A stretch of DNA of 64,000 bases. Source: Methylobacterium sp. R2-1 (lineage in GTDB: Bacteria; Pseudomonadota; Alphaproteobacteria; Rhizobiales; Beijerinckiaceae). The translations under genes and the position numbers were made by a program. The notes beneath the pieces are model-generated. The model searched no databases, was not told the origin of the DNA, and worked only from the letters and a program-made list of their open reading frames with translations. Positions 8,500 to 18,419 of the stretch are shown here, in pieces (the stretch's first letter is position 1; every line of letters begins with the position of its first letter). The stretch covers positions 1-64,000 of the forward strand of contig NZ_JACHWM010000005.1 of assembly GCF_014191355.1 (NCBI RefSeq), in the 5' to 3' direction.

Positions 8500-8632
8500 G
8501 ATTTGGACGAACCTCTTGGTCGAGCCTGTTGGTCCGACCTGTGGACGGGTAGCGCGGCGCCGTCGCTGGGGCGCCGGATGGTGGGTGCGGTCAGCGGGCG
8601 CGCGAGTCCCTCACTGGCCCGCGCGCATTCGT

Positions 8633-9571
8633 TCATGGATACCGGACGGGCTGAGGCTCTTCCGGCAGCGGGATGAACTCGGCATCGTTGGGCACCGTAT
8701 CGAAGCGGCCCTGGCGCCAATCCTCCTTGGCCTGCGCGATCCGTTCGGGCCGCGACGACACGAAGTTCCACCAGAGGTGCCGCGGGCCATCCATCGGCTC
8801 GCCGCCCAGAACCATGAACCGGGCCGCTTCCGTCGCACGGACGCTGATGCGGTCACCCGGCCGGAACACCAGGAGCTGGCCGGGGCCGAAGCCGTCGCCA
8901 GCGATCTCGATCGCCCCCGCGACGGTGTAGATCGCGCGCTCGTCGTAGGTCGGGTCGAGCGGCAGGACGGCGCCGGCCTCCAGCAGCACGTCGGCGTAGA
9001 CCATTGGGCTCGATGTGCGCACCGGTGAACGCGCCCCGAAGGCTTCACCGGCAATCAGACGAACGGTCTTGCCCTCGCCCGTGAGAACCGGAAGCGCCGA
9101 GGCGTCGTAATGCTCGAAGGCCGGGGTGTTCTCCTCGTCCTGCGCCGTCAGGGCGACCCAGCTCTGGATTCCGAAGAGTCGCGAACCGGTCTGCCGGAGG
9201 GTCGGGGCGGTGCGCTCGGAATGCGTGATGCCGCGTCCGGCCGTCATCCAGTTCAGTTCACCCGGCCGGATCGGCAGCTCGGTGCCGAGGCTGTCGCGGT
9301 GCATGATCTCGCCGTCGAACAGGTACGTGACCGTCGAGAGGCCGATGTGAGGGTGAGGGCGCACATCCATTCCTTGGCCGAGCAGGAACTCTGACGGCCC
9401 CATCTGGTCGAAGAAAATAAACGGGCCCACCATCCGGCACTCGGTGGAAGGAAGTGCGCGGCGTACCGCGAAGGAGCCGAGATCGCGCGAGCGGGGTACG
9501 ATCAGGGTCTGGATCGCGTCGCAACTGAAATGGTCGCCCGGGACCGGGTCGTCGGCACTATGCCAGCTCAT
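8633..9571 (-). CDS. pirin family protein
   Basis: 312-residue bicupin protein. The N-terminal cupin holds the pirin metal-binding pattern: HPH at about residue 68 followed by a Glu and His in [11 protein letters not shown]. Family members bind Fe; some act as quercetin 2,3-dioxygenases, others as regulators. Residues about 170-290 form the second cupin. The start at 9571 was chosen because the frame upstream is not pirin-like and GGGAGAAG precedes this ATG. A nested palindrome lies about 145-175 bases upstream and may be an operator. A role in oxidative or electrophile stress is inferred from the family only. Confidence 0.87.
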   Translation of the reverse strand: MSWHSADDPVPGDHFSCDAIQTLIVPRSRDLGSFAVRRALPSTECRMVGPFIFFDQMGPSEFLLGQGMDVRPHPHIGLSTVTYLFDGEIMHRDSLGTELPIRPGELNWMTAGRGITHSERTAPTLRQTGSRLFGIQSWVALTAQDEENTPAFEHYDASALPVLTGEGKTVRLIAGEAFGARSPVRTSSPMVYADVLLEAGAVLPLDPTYDERAIYTVAGAIEIAGDGFGPGQLLVFRPGDRISVRATEAARFMVLGGEPMDGPRHLWWNFVSSRPERIAQAKEDWRQGRFDTVPNDAEFIPLPEEPQPVRYP

Positions 9572-9927
9572 CGCTCTTCTCCCATTTTCGATCAGGTCCT
9601 GTGATGGCGCTTGAATCGAGAAGCGCGTCCGCTGCGGCCTGTGAAGACGTGCCGGAAAGGTACTCCGTCGAGAGCACAATGAGACAACCGATGTAGATAG
9701 AAAATGGAAACGAACGAAACGCATCGTTTCTGAAAAAGCGTTTCGTCGCACGTTGCTTCTAGTCCGGCCACGCCCAGCGAGGCCGGTCGCGTCCCGCGCT
9801 CTTCTCAGAGCTCCCCTGGGCGGACGCCTCGCGCCAGCATACTGCGCCGGCCCGGGCGACCTCGAGGGAGGTGCTGCTCTCCGGTCCGCCTTCGAACTCA
9901 GGTCGACCCGATCCGGTCGGACGCACT
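9572..9927. other. intergenic region of 356 bases
   Basis: Promoter region of pirin and 3' flank of the five-PAS kinase. It holds the nested palindrome at 9715-9745. The stretch 9746-9927 has no coding or RNA signal that I can support. Confidence 0.5.
9715..9745. promoter_or_regulatory. nested palindrome upstream of pirin, possible operator
   Basis: GAAACG (9716-9721) and CGTTTC (9725-9730) form a perfect short palindrome with a 3-base centre. The same left arm extended to CGAAACGC (9715-9722) also pairs with GCGTTTCG (9738-9745). Three copies of the same half-site in 31 bases suggest cooperative binding by a dimeric regulator. It lies about 145 bases upstream of the pirin start. Confidence 0.4.
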
Positions 9928-12900
9928 CTAGCGCCCGGTGCCGACCCGGCGTGCCGTGACGCGTTGTAGGATGCGCGAGAGCTGCTCGGCCGAGTAGGGC
10001 TTCTGCAGGAGCTCGAATCCGTGGCTGCCTTCCTGAGCGAGAACGTGGCTGTATCCCGAAGTCAGAACGACCGGCAGGTTCGGGAACCGCCGCCTGATCT
10101 CGCGCGCCAGTTCGACCCCGTTCATGCCGGGCATCACCACGTCCGAGAACACGGCGTCGAATCCGGCTCCGCCCGTGGCGAGATACGCCAACGCGGCGTC
10201 AGCATTCCCCGCCCAGGTCGTGACGTAGCCGAGATCCTCCAAGATTTGGGTGGCGAAGCGCCCGACCTCGACGTTGTCCTCGACCACCAGTACCTGCTGG
10301 CCGAAGCCGCCGGGCTCGACCGACCCCGCCCTGCCCTCTCCGTCGGCCGCTACGGCTTCGGGCTCGACCTCGGGCAGGTAGAGCGTGAAGGTCGTGCCGC
10401 GACCGGGGGCGCTGTCGACGGCCACGTCACCACCCGACTGTTTGGCGAAACCGAAGACCTGGGAGAGGCCGAGGCCGGTGCCCTTGCCGACCTCCTTTGT
10501 GGTGAAGAACGGCTCGAAGACGTGCGCCATAACGGTGGGCGCGATGCCGGAGCCGGTGTCGTGAAGCGAGACAGCCGCGAAGGGGCCCGGCGCACCCGCA
10601 TGGCCCCGGATGCTCGGCAGCGCCACGCAGCAATCGAGGCGTAGCGTCAGCGTCCCCTCCCCTTCCATCGCGTCGCGGGCGTTGACTGCCATGTTGACGA
10701 GCGCCGTCTCGAACTGGCTCAAGTCCACCTTGACGAAGCACGGCTGCTTCGGGAGTTCGGTGACGACCCGAATGCGGGCGCCGGTCACCGTGTCGAGCAG
10801 GTCGGCCACGCCGCGCAGGCGGGCGCCGACATCGAGGGTTTCTGGCTTGAGCGCCTGTCGCCTCGCGAAGGCGAGGAGCTGACCGGTCAGCTTCGCCGCC
10901 CGATCCACCGTCTCCGAGACCGCGGTGAGATAGCGGTCCTTGCGCTCCTCGGGCAGGTCCGGTCGCCGGAGGAAGTCCACAGAAGAGCGGATGATGGTCA
11001 GTAGATTATTGAAGTCGTGGGCCACGCCCCCGGTCAATTGCCCGACGGCCTCCAGTTTCTGAGACTGGCGCAGCGCCTCCTCGGCTTGCCGGAGCGCCTC
11101 TCCTTGCGCCTTCTCGGCCGTGACGTCGCGCCCGTACGCATAGACGAGGTCGCCCTCGATGGACGTGCGCCAGGAGATCCAGCGCGAAGTCCCATCCTTA
11201 TGCCGGTAGCGATTCTCGAAGTCGGTGAGCGGTCCGCTGGAGACGGCGCGTTCGAGGGCGGCCCGGGTCATCTCGACGTCATCCGGCGATATGAAGTCGC
11301 CGAAGTGGCGGCCCGTGACCTCCGCCGGGCTATAGCCGAGGATGGTCTCCCAGGCGGGGTTCACCGCTCGGAAGACGCCGTCGCCGCCGACTACCACCAG
11401 CAGGTCACGCGAGTTGCGCCACACCCGGTCGTGCTCCGCCGTGCGCTCGGCGACGCGCCGCTCCAGGGTCTCATTGAAGCGCACGAGCTCGGCCATCACT
11501 CGCTTCTGCTCGTCGATGTCGGTGCTGGTGCCGACCCAGCGCAGCACGGCGCCGTTGCTCCCCACAACAGGCTGTCCGCGGCCCAGGAACCAGCGGTAGG
11601 TGCCGTCAGCCCGCCTCAGCCTGTACTCGCACTGGTAGCTCGCGACGGCTGTCACCGCGACAACCCATTCACGGGCCACCCGCTCTTGATCATCGGGATG
11701 GACGATGGCGCGCCAGCTATCGGCATCGAGCTCCCCCGGGCTAAGGCCGGCATAGGCGTAGACGCGCTCATTGAACCAAGTGGCGCGGCCATCCGCCTCG
11801 GTCGCCCATACGAAGTTCGGCAACACCTGGGAGAGGACGCGGAACTGCTCCTCGCTCTCCCGGAGAGCAGCCTCGGCGCGGACACGATCGGTGATGTCGA
11901 CGTTGACGGCCAGCATGGCTGCAATCGTGCCGTCGTCGGAGCGTACGGCGGAGACACTGTTGCGCACCCAGACGATCTCGCCATCGGGCCGGACGTATCG
12001 CTTCTCGATATCGAACGCCCTACCCTCGCGGACCGCTGCCTCGAACAAGGCACCATTACTTGCAAGATCGTCCGGATGGGTGATCTCTTGCATGTATGCC
12101 CCGAGCACTTGGTCACGTGGGCGTCCGACGATGGTGCAGTAGGTCTCGTTCACTTCCGTGAAGCGGCCATTGAAGTCCGTCAGGGCGAGGCCGGCACCGG
12201 CCTGAGCGAACACAGCCTTGAGGCGTGCCTCGCGATCCAGCAGCGCCGCCTCGGCCTGCTTGCGTGCCGTGATGTCGATGGCCGTGCCGAGCACGCGCAG
12301 GCAGCGATCGCCCTCGAAGATGCCGCGGCCCTTGGCGGCGACCCAGCGGACGACGCCGTCCTCCTTGCCGACCGTGCGGTACTCGACATCGTAGACGGCG
12401 CGTCGGTCCGGATCTGCGGCGGCCGCATAGGCGGCGCTCGTGGCCTCGCGATCGTCCGGGTGCAGGCCGGCATAGTAGTCGGCCATGGTCACCGGCACTT
12501 CCGGCGAGATCCCGAACATCGCCTTCACCCGCGCCGGCCAGAACAGGGTCCCGTTCACCTCGTCGACGTCCCAGAGCCCAACCTCGGCCGCCTCGGTCGC
12601 CAGCCGCAAGCGCCGCTCGCTCTCGCGCAGTCGCTCTTCGACCTGCCTGCGGGCTGTGTCGTCGAGGTGCAGCCCGTCCCAGACCAGGTCGTCGCCGAGA
12701 GCGCGCGGCGCCGAGACGATACGCGTCCAGATGATGCGGCCGTCGGGCCGGCGCATCGGTGCCTCGACGTCGAAGGGTGCGAGGTCACGGATAGCCGCCG
12801 CCTCGGCCTCCGCCAGGCGACTCCGATCCTCCGGCAAAAACAGGTCGTAGGCGGCGGCTGGATCCGCGAGCACGGCCTGCGCCGGCAAGCCGGTCATGCG

Positions 12901-13524
12901 CTCGAAGCCCTGCGACACGTAGAGGAAGCGGCGACCTGATCCATCGCGGGGCGTGGCAATCTGGTAGACGTAGCCGCCCGGCAGGTGATCGGCGAGCGCC
13001 CTGACCCGCGCCTCCGCCTCGCGCAGCTCAGCCTCGGCACGGATGCGTCGGGTCGTCTCGCTGCAGGCGCAGAACATGCCGGCGACCCGGCCCTGCTCGT
13101 CGCGCACGGGCGAGTAGGAAAAGGTGAACCAGGTCTGTTCGTCGTGGCCGCGCCGGTTCATGGTCAGCGGCATGTCCTCGGACCAAGTCGGCTCGCCGGA
13201 CAACGCCCTCTCGATCAGCGGGGCGATGTCGGGCCAGATCTCCGACCAGATGTCGTGGAAGCGACGTCCGAGCGCCCCAGGGTGCTTGTCGCCCAGGATC
13301 TCGGCATAGGCGTCGTTGTAGAGAAAGTTGAGCTCGGATCCGAACGCCACGAACATCGGGAAGCGCGAGCCCAGCATCAGGCTGACGGTCGAGCGCAGGC
13401 AAGGAGGCCAAATGTCGGGATGCCCGAGCGGAGAGCCGGACCAGTCATGGACGCGCATGATCGCGCCCATCCGCCCGCCTCCGGCGAGGAAGAGCGGGAA
13501 CTCGGTCACGGCATTCTCAAGCAT
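9928..13524 (-). CDS. five-PAS hybrid histidine kinase with C-terminal receiver
   Basis: 1198-residue sensor without membrane segments, so probably cytoplasmic. An N-terminal PAS/GAF-like block (residues 1-165, with [20 protein letters not shown]) is followed by PAS domains at about 175-295, 305-425, 433-550, 556-675 and 700-805, then HisKA with the phospho-His at 836 ([11 protein letters not shown]), HATPase with DTGSGI and GKGTGLGL (about 930-1050), and a receiver domain (1077-1190) with phospho-Asp 1128 ([10 protein letters not shown]). The HWE-free HDFNNLL box is the type common in alphaproteobacterial hybrid kinases. The output is not encoded nearby. Signals are unknown; the PAS cores have no obvious LOV cysteine motif. 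Confidence 0.88.
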   Translation of the reverse strand: MLENAVTEFPLFLAGGGRMGAIMRVHDWSGSPLGHPDIWPPCLRSTVSLMLGSRFPMFVAFGSELNFLYNDAYAEILGDKHPGALGRRFHDIWSEIWPDIAPLIERALSGEPTWSEDMPLTMNRRGHDEQTWFTFSYSPVRDEQGRVAGMFCACSETTRRIRAEAELREAEARVRALADHLPGGYVYQIATPRDGSGRRFLYVSQGFERMTGLPAQAVLADPAAAYDLFLPEDRSRLAEAEAAAIRDLAPFDVEAPMRRPDGRIIWTRIVSAPRALGDDLVWDGLHLDDTARRQVEERLRESERRLRLATEAAEVGLWDVDEVNGTLFWPARVKAMFGISPEVPVTMADYYAGLHPDDREATSAAYAAAADPDRRAVYDVEYRTVGKEDGVVRWVAAKGRGIFEGDRCLRVLGTAIDITARKQAEAALLDREARLKAVFAQAGAGLALTDFNGRFTEVNETYCTIVGRPRDQVLGAYMQEITHPDDLASNGALFEAAVREGRAFDIEKRYVRPDGEIVWVRNSVSAVRSDDGTIAAMLAVNVDITDRVRAEAALRESEEQFRVLSQVLPNFVWATEADGRATWFNERVYAYAGLSPGELDADSWRAIVHPDDQERVAREWVVAVTAVASYQCEYRLRRADGTYRWFLGRGQPVVGSNGAVLRWVGTSTDIDEQKRVMAELVRFNETLERRVAERTAEHDRVWRNSRDLLVVVGGDGVFRAVNPAWETILGYSPAEVTGRHFGDFISPDDVEMTRAALERAVSSGPLTDFENRYRHKDGTSRWISWRTSIEGDLVYAYGRDVTAEKAQGEALRQAEEALRQSQKLEAVGQLTGGVAHDFNNLLTIIRSSVDFLRRPDLPEERKDRYLTAVSETVDRAAKLTGQLLAFARRQALKPETLDVGARLRGVADLLDTVTGARIRVVTELPKQPCFVKVDLSQFETALVNMAVNARDAMEGEGTLTLRLDCCVALPSIRGHAGAPGPFAAVSLHDTGSGIAPTVMAHVFEPFFTTKEVGKGTGLGLSQVFGFAKQSGGDVAVDSAPGRGTTFTLYLPEVEPEAVAADGEGRAGSVEPGGFGQQVLVVEDNVEVGRFATQILEDLGYVTTWAGNADAALAYLATGGAGFDAVFSDVVMPGMNGVELAREIRRRFPNLPVVLTSGYSHVLAQEGSHGFELLQKPYSAEQLSRILQRVTARRVGTGR

Positions 13525-13678
13525 GGGACCAAGGCATAGGAGAGGACAATCTCGGTGGCTCGTGCGCGGGGACGGCTCTCGCGAGGATTTCCGCTCGGGC
13601 GCATGGTTGCATCCAGGGCCTGCGGCTTGTCCACGGCAGCGCCCTGTTCCCCACTAGCATCTCGCTGAAGCACGCCGC

Positions 13679-15421
13679 TCAAGCGCTTCGATTACGGTCC
13701 GAGACGAGGCGCAAGTGCGGCATCGGCCTCGCCGCAAGGGTCGCGGCCACCTTGCGTTCGAGCTCACCGTCCTGAAACGGCTTCTGCACGATGGCGTCCG
13801 CACCGACCGCGCCGGCTTGGGTCAGCGCGTCCTTGTCGGCGTAGCCGGTGACGAACAGGACCGGCACCTCCGGCCATCGCTTGCGGATCTCGGTCGCGGC
13901 CTCCGCCCCGTTCATTCCGGGCATTGCGAAGTCGATGACGACGAGGTCGACGCAGGAATCGGCCTCGAGAGCCACGAGCGCCTGCAGGCCCGAGGCCGCC
14001 TCTCGCACTTGGTAGCCCGCTTCGCTGAGCCGAGTCGCGGTCACCTCGCGCACCCAGCCGTCATCGTCGACCACGAGGAGCATCGGCTGCGTTCCCGGTG
14101 GGCGGGAGCGGGCCCAATCGGCGTTGGAGACCGTGACCGGCACCGTCACGCCCTCGCTCTCGGCGCGCGGCAGGTACACCTTGAACGAGGTGCCCTCCCC
14201 GGGAACCGTGTCGACCCTGAGGCCGCCACCGGACTGCTTGACGAAGCCGAAGACCTGCGCAAGGCCGAGGCCGGAGCCCTTCCCCACCGCCTTGGTCGTG
14301 AAGAATGGCTCGAACACCCGGGCCAGCACCTCCGGCGTCATACCCGTCCCGGTGTTGCTGACCGAGATCATCACGTATTCTCCCGGGCTCGGCTGCTCCG
14401 GCCGGGTCGGCGCCTCCGTGACGGCGACGTTGCCCGTCTCGATAGTCAGCCGGCCCCCGACCGCCATCGCGTCCCGGGCATTGATGGCGAGGTTGAGGAT
14501 CACAAGCTCGATCTGAGTGGCGTCGACAAGGGCCGGCCACAGGTCGGCCTGAAGGGCGGTCTCGATCCGCACCGCACCGCCGATCGAGCTCTGCAGCAGG
14601 TCGCGCATCGAGGCGACCGTCCGGTTCAGGTCCACCGGCTTCGGCTCCAGCCGCTGGCGGCGCGAGAAGGCCAGGAGCTGCGCGGTCAAGCTGGCGCCGC
14701 GCGCGGCCGCGCCTCGCATCATCGCGAGGCGCCGCTTCGAGCGCTCGCTCGACACGTCCCGTTCCAGGAACTCGATGTTGCCCGCGATGACCGTCAGCAG
14801 ATTGTTGAAGTCGTGGGCCACGCCGCTGGTCAGCTGCCCCACAGCCTCCAGCCGCTGCATCAGGCGCAAGGCCTCCTCGGCGCGCTCGCGCTCGACGATC
14901 TGCTGCTGGAGCGCGGCGTTGGCCTCGGCGAGTTCGCGAGTGCGCTCGGCGACATGGACCTCAAGCGACTGGTTCAGTGCCTGTAGGGCGGCTTCTGCCA
15001 CGCGCTTCTCGGCTCTGGTTCGAGCCTCGGCAAGGGCGCGCACCACGATGTGCGGCAAACGGTCGATCCGCTGCTTGGTCACGTAGTCCGTGGCACCGTC
15101 CTTCAGCGCCTCGACCGCGATGTCCTCGCCCAGCGTACCGGAGCAGAATACGAACGGGATGTCGGGGCACTGTGCCTGCGCGATGCGGAACGCGCTGATG
15201 CCGTCGAAGGTCGGCAGCACGTAGTCCGCGAGGATGAGGTCATGCCGGTCCGGCCGAGCCTCGGCGGCGAACGCGTCGCGTGTGATGACCCGCTCGATCC
15301 GCACGGGATGTCCGAGGCGTTCGAGTTCGGCCTCGATGAGTTCTGCGTCGAGGTCGCTGTCCTCCAGGTGGAGGATGCGCAGCGGGCTCGCCCGGCGTCC
15401 GATTACGCGTTCGATGGCCAT
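13679..15421 (-). CDS. REC-HK-REC hybrid histidine kinase
   Basis: 580 residues. Receiver 1 spans about 14-125 with phospho-Asp 66 (ILADYVLP); a coiled coil follows (about 130-195), then HisKA with His203 ([10 protein letters not shown]), HATPase (about 310-425, GKGSGLGL), and receiver 2 (about 450-565, VIDFAMPGMNG). No sensor domain is present, so input probably comes through receiver 1 from the upstream kinase. The ATG at 15421 lies inside the end of the single-domain regulator gene (19-base overlap), and AGGAGG lies directly before it. With the bacteriophytochrome and the small regulator it forms a tightly packed three-gene relay. Confidence 0.88.
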   Translation of the reverse strand: MAIERVIGRRASPLRILHLEDSDLDAELIEAELERLGHPVRIERVITRDAFAAEARPDRHDLILADYVLPTFDGISAFRIAQAQCPDIPFVFCSGTLGEDIAVEALKDGATDYVTKQRIDRLPHIVVRALAEARTRAEKRVAEAALQALNQSLEVHVAERTRELAEANAALQQQIVERERAEEALRLMQRLEAVGQLTSGVAHDFNNLLTVIAGNIEFLERDVSSERSKRRLAMMRGAAARGASLTAQLLAFSRRQRLEPKPVDLNRTVASMRDLLQSSIGGAVRIETALQADLWPALVDATQIELVILNLAINARDAMAVGGRLTIETGNVAVTEAPTRPEQPSPGEYVMISVSNTGTGMTPEVLARVFEPFFTTKAVGKGSGLGLAQVFGFVKQSGGGLRVDTVPGEGTSFKVYLPRAESEGVTVPVTVSNADWARSRPPGTQPMLLVVDDDGWVREVTATRLSEAGYQVREAASGLQALVALEADSCVDLVVIDFAMPGMNGAEAATEIRKRWPEVPVLFVTGYADKDALTQAGAVGADAIVQKPFQDGELERKVAATLAARPMPHLRLVSDRNRSA

Positions 15422-15864
15422 CCTCCTCTGCGGGTTGGCGGCTCGTTGAGGAGCGCCCAGAAAACGCCGATCTCGCGGATCGCGGCGAAGAACTCATCGA
15501 AGGCGACGGGCTTCACCACGAAGGCGTTCACGCCGAGATTGTAGGACCGGACGACGTCGGTTTCCTCGCGCGAGGATGTCAGCATCACCACCGGGATGCC
15601 GCGGGTGTCCGGGTCGCCCTTCACCTTTGCCAGCACCTCAAGACCATCGACCTTGGGCAGCTTCAGGTCGAGCAGCACCACGGCCGGATCCTGCTGCCGA
15701 CGCCGCTCGTGGGTGCCTCGGCGGTAGATAAAATCGAGCGCCTCGGCACCGTCGCGGCAGATGACGATCTCGTTGGCGAGCTGACTCGATTCAAGCGCGG
15801 CAAGCGTGAGCTCGATATCGTTGGGATTATCCTCGACGAGAAGGATCGGCTTCAGGGCCGCCAT
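15403..15864 (-). CDS. Rcp1-like single-domain response regulator
   Basis: 153-residue stand-alone receiver. It has the acidic pair (LVEDNPNDIEL), the phospho-Asp 66 (VVLLDLKLPKVDG), the Thr/Ser switch (MLTSS) and the Lys (VKPV). The extended loop between strands 2 and 3 is typical of Rcp1-type partners of phytochrome kinases. The start at 15864 is one base from the phytochrome stop; the frame upstream is out of frame with phytochrome and is not used. It presumably receives phosphate from the bacteriophytochrome kinase and passes it to the next hybrid kinase. Confidence 0.9.
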   Translation of the reverse strand: MAALKPILLVEDNPNDIELTLAALESSQLANEIVICRDGAEALDFIYRRGTHERRRQQDPAVVLLDLKLPKVDGLEVLAKVKGDPDTRGIPVVMLTSSREETDVVRSYNLGVNAFVVKPVAFDEFFAAIREIGVFWALLNEPPTRRGGWPSNA

Positions 15865-15865
15865 T

Positions 15866-18121
15866 TCAGTTCGCCTCCTCGCGGACCGGCAGGGTGAAGT
15901 AGAAGGTCGCGCCTTCGCCGAGCCGGCTCTCCGCCCAGGTCCGACCGCCGTGGCGCTCGACGATGCGCCGCACGTTGGCGAGGCCGATGCCGGTCCCCTC
16001 GAATTCCTCGACTCGGTGGAGGCGCTGGAACACGCCGAACAGCTTGTCGACGTAGGCCATGTCGAAGCCGACGCCGTTGTCGCGCACGAAGAAGACCGCC
16101 TCGCCGTCGTGCGGCGGCAGCCGGCCGACCTCGATGACCGCCGCCGCCTCGTCACGGCTGTACTTCACCGCGTTCGAGAGCAGGTTCTCGATGACGAGCC
16201 GCAACATCGCCGGATCGGCGTAGACGCGACCGAGCGGGCCCACCTCCCATCGCACGGTCCGGTCCGGCGCGACGTCACGGATCACCCTGCGGCGAACCTC
16301 CTCGACGAGCGCGTTCAGGTCGCCGGAGACCTTGTTCAGGGCGTGCCGCCCCATCTGCGAGAAGGTCAGCAGGTTGTCGACGAGAGTCCCCGCCGAGAGA
16401 GCGGCCTCGATGATGGTGTCGACGTAGTGCCGCCCCTTCTCCGTGAGGTTGGGGCTCTCGCGATTCTTCAGCAGATTGGCGTAGCCCACGATGTGCCGGA
16501 AGGGCGCGCGGAGATCGTGGCTCACCGAGTAGGAGAAGGCTTCGAGCTCCTTGTTCGAGCGCTGCAGTTCCTCGCTCATGGCGGCCAGTTCCTCGGCCCG
16601 GCGCAGCACGATGCCCAGGACCGAGGCGCGCAGGTCTTTCGCCGCTTCGACCTCCGGCAGCGACCAGGGCAGCGAACGGCCCTTCAGCGTTTCCTTCCAG
16701 GTCTCGAACGACTTGCGCGGGTGCAGGCGGTCAGGGCCGCCCTCCGGGCCGGGACGGGCCGCCTTCACGGGATTGCCGCCCCACTTCACGGTCCGCACCA
16801 CCTCCGGCCGGAACCAGAGGATGTAGCTGGCGTAGCGCTTCGAGACCGAGATCGCGAGGAGGCCACTTGCCCGGTCGGCGATGCCTTGCGCCCGCGGAAA
16901 CTCCTCCGCCAGCGCCTCGGTCACGAAGACGTCCTCGGCCTCGCCGCGCGCCGACAACCACTCGTAGAGGGCACGCACTTCGCGCTCTGGAGGAGCCGAG
17001 CCCAAGAGCCGGCAGCGGTCGGCAGTGACGACGGCGGCGCCCGAGGCATTCACGAGCGCGAGGACGTCGTTCGGATGGTTGAACAGGCCGTCGACGAAGC
17101 TGTCCTCCTCGGCCATGAAACCGAGGAGGCGCGCCTGGACCGCGCTGAGCGCAAGGCGTTGCTCGGCCTGCTCGCCGCGAACCTTGGCAGAGAGCTGCAG
17201 GGCGAAGACCTGGGTGAGGAAATCGCAGGCGTTGCGCGCCTGCAGCGGCACGCGCTTCGGCAGGCCGTTGTGGCACGAGACCAAGCCCCACAGCGCCCCG
17301 TCCACCAGGATGGAGACCGACATGGACGCCATCGTGCCCATGTTGCGCATGTACTCGACATGGACCGGCGAGACCGACCGCAGCACCGATTGGCTGAGAT
17401 CGAGCGGCTTGCCGGAGGGCGTCGTCGCCGGCCGGATCGGAACCGGCGCGTAGCCGGCGTCCGGGATGATGCGCAGGCGGTTGCGCCGGTAAAGTTCGCG
17501 CGCCTGGGCAGGAATGTCCGAGGCGGGGAAGCGCAGGTCGAGATAGGAGGGCAGCACGCCGTTGCCGTCCTCGGCGAGCACCGTGCCGTGCCAGTCCCGG
17601 TCGAACCGGTAGACCAGCGCGCGGTCGAAGCCGGTGATGTGACGGATGTCCGCGGCGAGGAGTTGGCAGAGATCCTCGACGCTCGGGGCGGTGTGAAGCC
17701 TCTGCACGAAGGCGCGCAGGCGAGGGTTCAGCGCGTCAAAGCCGGCCTCCCCGGAGGCGTCGTCGGTCTCCTCCAGTTCGAGAACCAGGAGGTCGCCGAC
17801 CCGGTGCGCGGCGATTTCGTAAGCCTGCCGCGTGGCCCCGGAGCCCAGCGTGACGGTGCGCAGATACTGGGCACCGTCGAGCTCGCCGCCGGTGTCGAGG
17901 TAGCGGCGTGCGAGCGCGGCCAGCTCGGGAAAGGCGTTCTCCAGGGCTGCGCCGGCCGACGCAGCGACGGGAGCATTGGCGCTCGCCTGGGCGACCACGA
18001 GAGTCCGTGCGTCTAGGGCAAGGAGGAAGCCGTGGGGTTGGACGCTGCCGACGATGTGGATCGGTTCCCGGTCGCAGGCAGTGAGATCGATATGCTGGGT
18101 GGTGTCACTCGCTCGGTTCAA
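15866..18121 (-). CDS. bacteriophytochrome sensor histidine kinase
   Basis: 751-residue red/far-red light receptor. Residues 10-125 form the PAS domain with Cys16 (TACDREPIHI), the biliverdin attachment site of bacterial phytochromes. GAF follows (about 140-310) with PASDIPAQAREL at 199-210, then PHY (about 325-500, with the tongue motif WFRPEV), and HisKA with His535 (YSVSHDLRAP), and HATPase (about 630-748). All chromophore-binding hallmarks are present. The only start in frame is TTG at 18121, preceded by GGGGGA; no ATG fits. No heme oxygenase (bphO) lies in the window, so biliverdin must come from elsewhere in the genome. Confidence 0.92.
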   Translation of the reverse strand: MNRASDTTQHIDLTACDREPIHIVGSVQPHGFLLALDARTLVVAQASANAPVAASAGAALENAFPELAALARRYLDTGGELDGAQYLRTVTLGSGATRQAYEIAAHRVGDLLVLELEETDDASGEAGFDALNPRLRAFVQRLHTAPSVEDLCQLLAADIRHITGFDRALVYRFDRDWHGTVLAEDGNGVLPSYLDLRFPASDIPAQARELYRRNRLRIIPDAGYAPVPIRPATTPSGKPLDLSQSVLRSVSPVHVEYMRNMGTMASMSVSILVDGALWGLVSCHNGLPKRVPLQARNACDFLTQVFALQLSAKVRGEQAEQRLALSAVQARLLGFMAEEDSFVDGLFNHPNDVLALVNASGAAVVTADRCRLLGSAPPEREVRALYEWLSARGEAEDVFVTEALAEEFPRAQGIADRASGLLAISVSKRYASYILWFRPEVVRTVKWGGNPVKAARPGPEGGPDRLHPRKSFETWKETLKGRSLPWSLPEVEAAKDLRASVLGIVLRRAEELAAMSEELQRSNKELEAFSYSVSHDLRAPFRHIVGYANLLKNRESPNLTEKGRHYVDTIIEAALSAGTLVDNLLTFSQMGRHALNKVSGDLNALVEEVRRRVIRDVAPDRTVRWEVGPLGRVYADPAMLRLVIENLLSNAVKYSRDEAAAVIEVGRLPPHDGEAVFFVRDNGVGFDMAYVDKLFGVFQRLHRVEEFEGTGIGLANVRRIVERHGGRTWAESRLGEGATFYFTLPVREEAN

Positions 18122-18419
18122 ATCTGACTTTCCCCCGAGCGGCGGCCTGCTGGGCTCGACTTCTTCCGTAGCAGGCCGGCCGTGCCGCTCAAAGGGCGAC
18201 AGAGGGTCACGATAAGACCCGCCCCGATCACGTTTCTTCGGCGAAGGTCAGAACAGGCTTGCCTGGTTCAAGCATCGCCGTCGCGGAGGCTTGCCCGGAT
18301 ACAGGCGCCTCCGGGCGCTACGGCCTTGCCCCGACTGGAAGACGCCGCGCGATTAGTGACGTTCGTCAGCGCGGCGCAAAACATCTCCGATCAATGTGAC
18401 GGGACTTGGCAGGCCCCTG

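Noticed and set aside
6691..8676. Long plus-strand open frame of about 660 codons
   Set aside because: It runs antisense to the Kef-type antiporter, is extremely rich in Arg, Asp, Glu and His, and has no family features; it is a GC-driven shadow.
11017..12939. Plus-strand frame of 640 codons
   Set aside because: Antisense to the five-PAS kinase; no ribosome binding site and no recognisable domain.
15806..18016. Long plus-strand frame of over 700 codons
   Set aside because: Antisense shadow of the bacteriophytochrome gene, whose domains and catalytic residues are clear.
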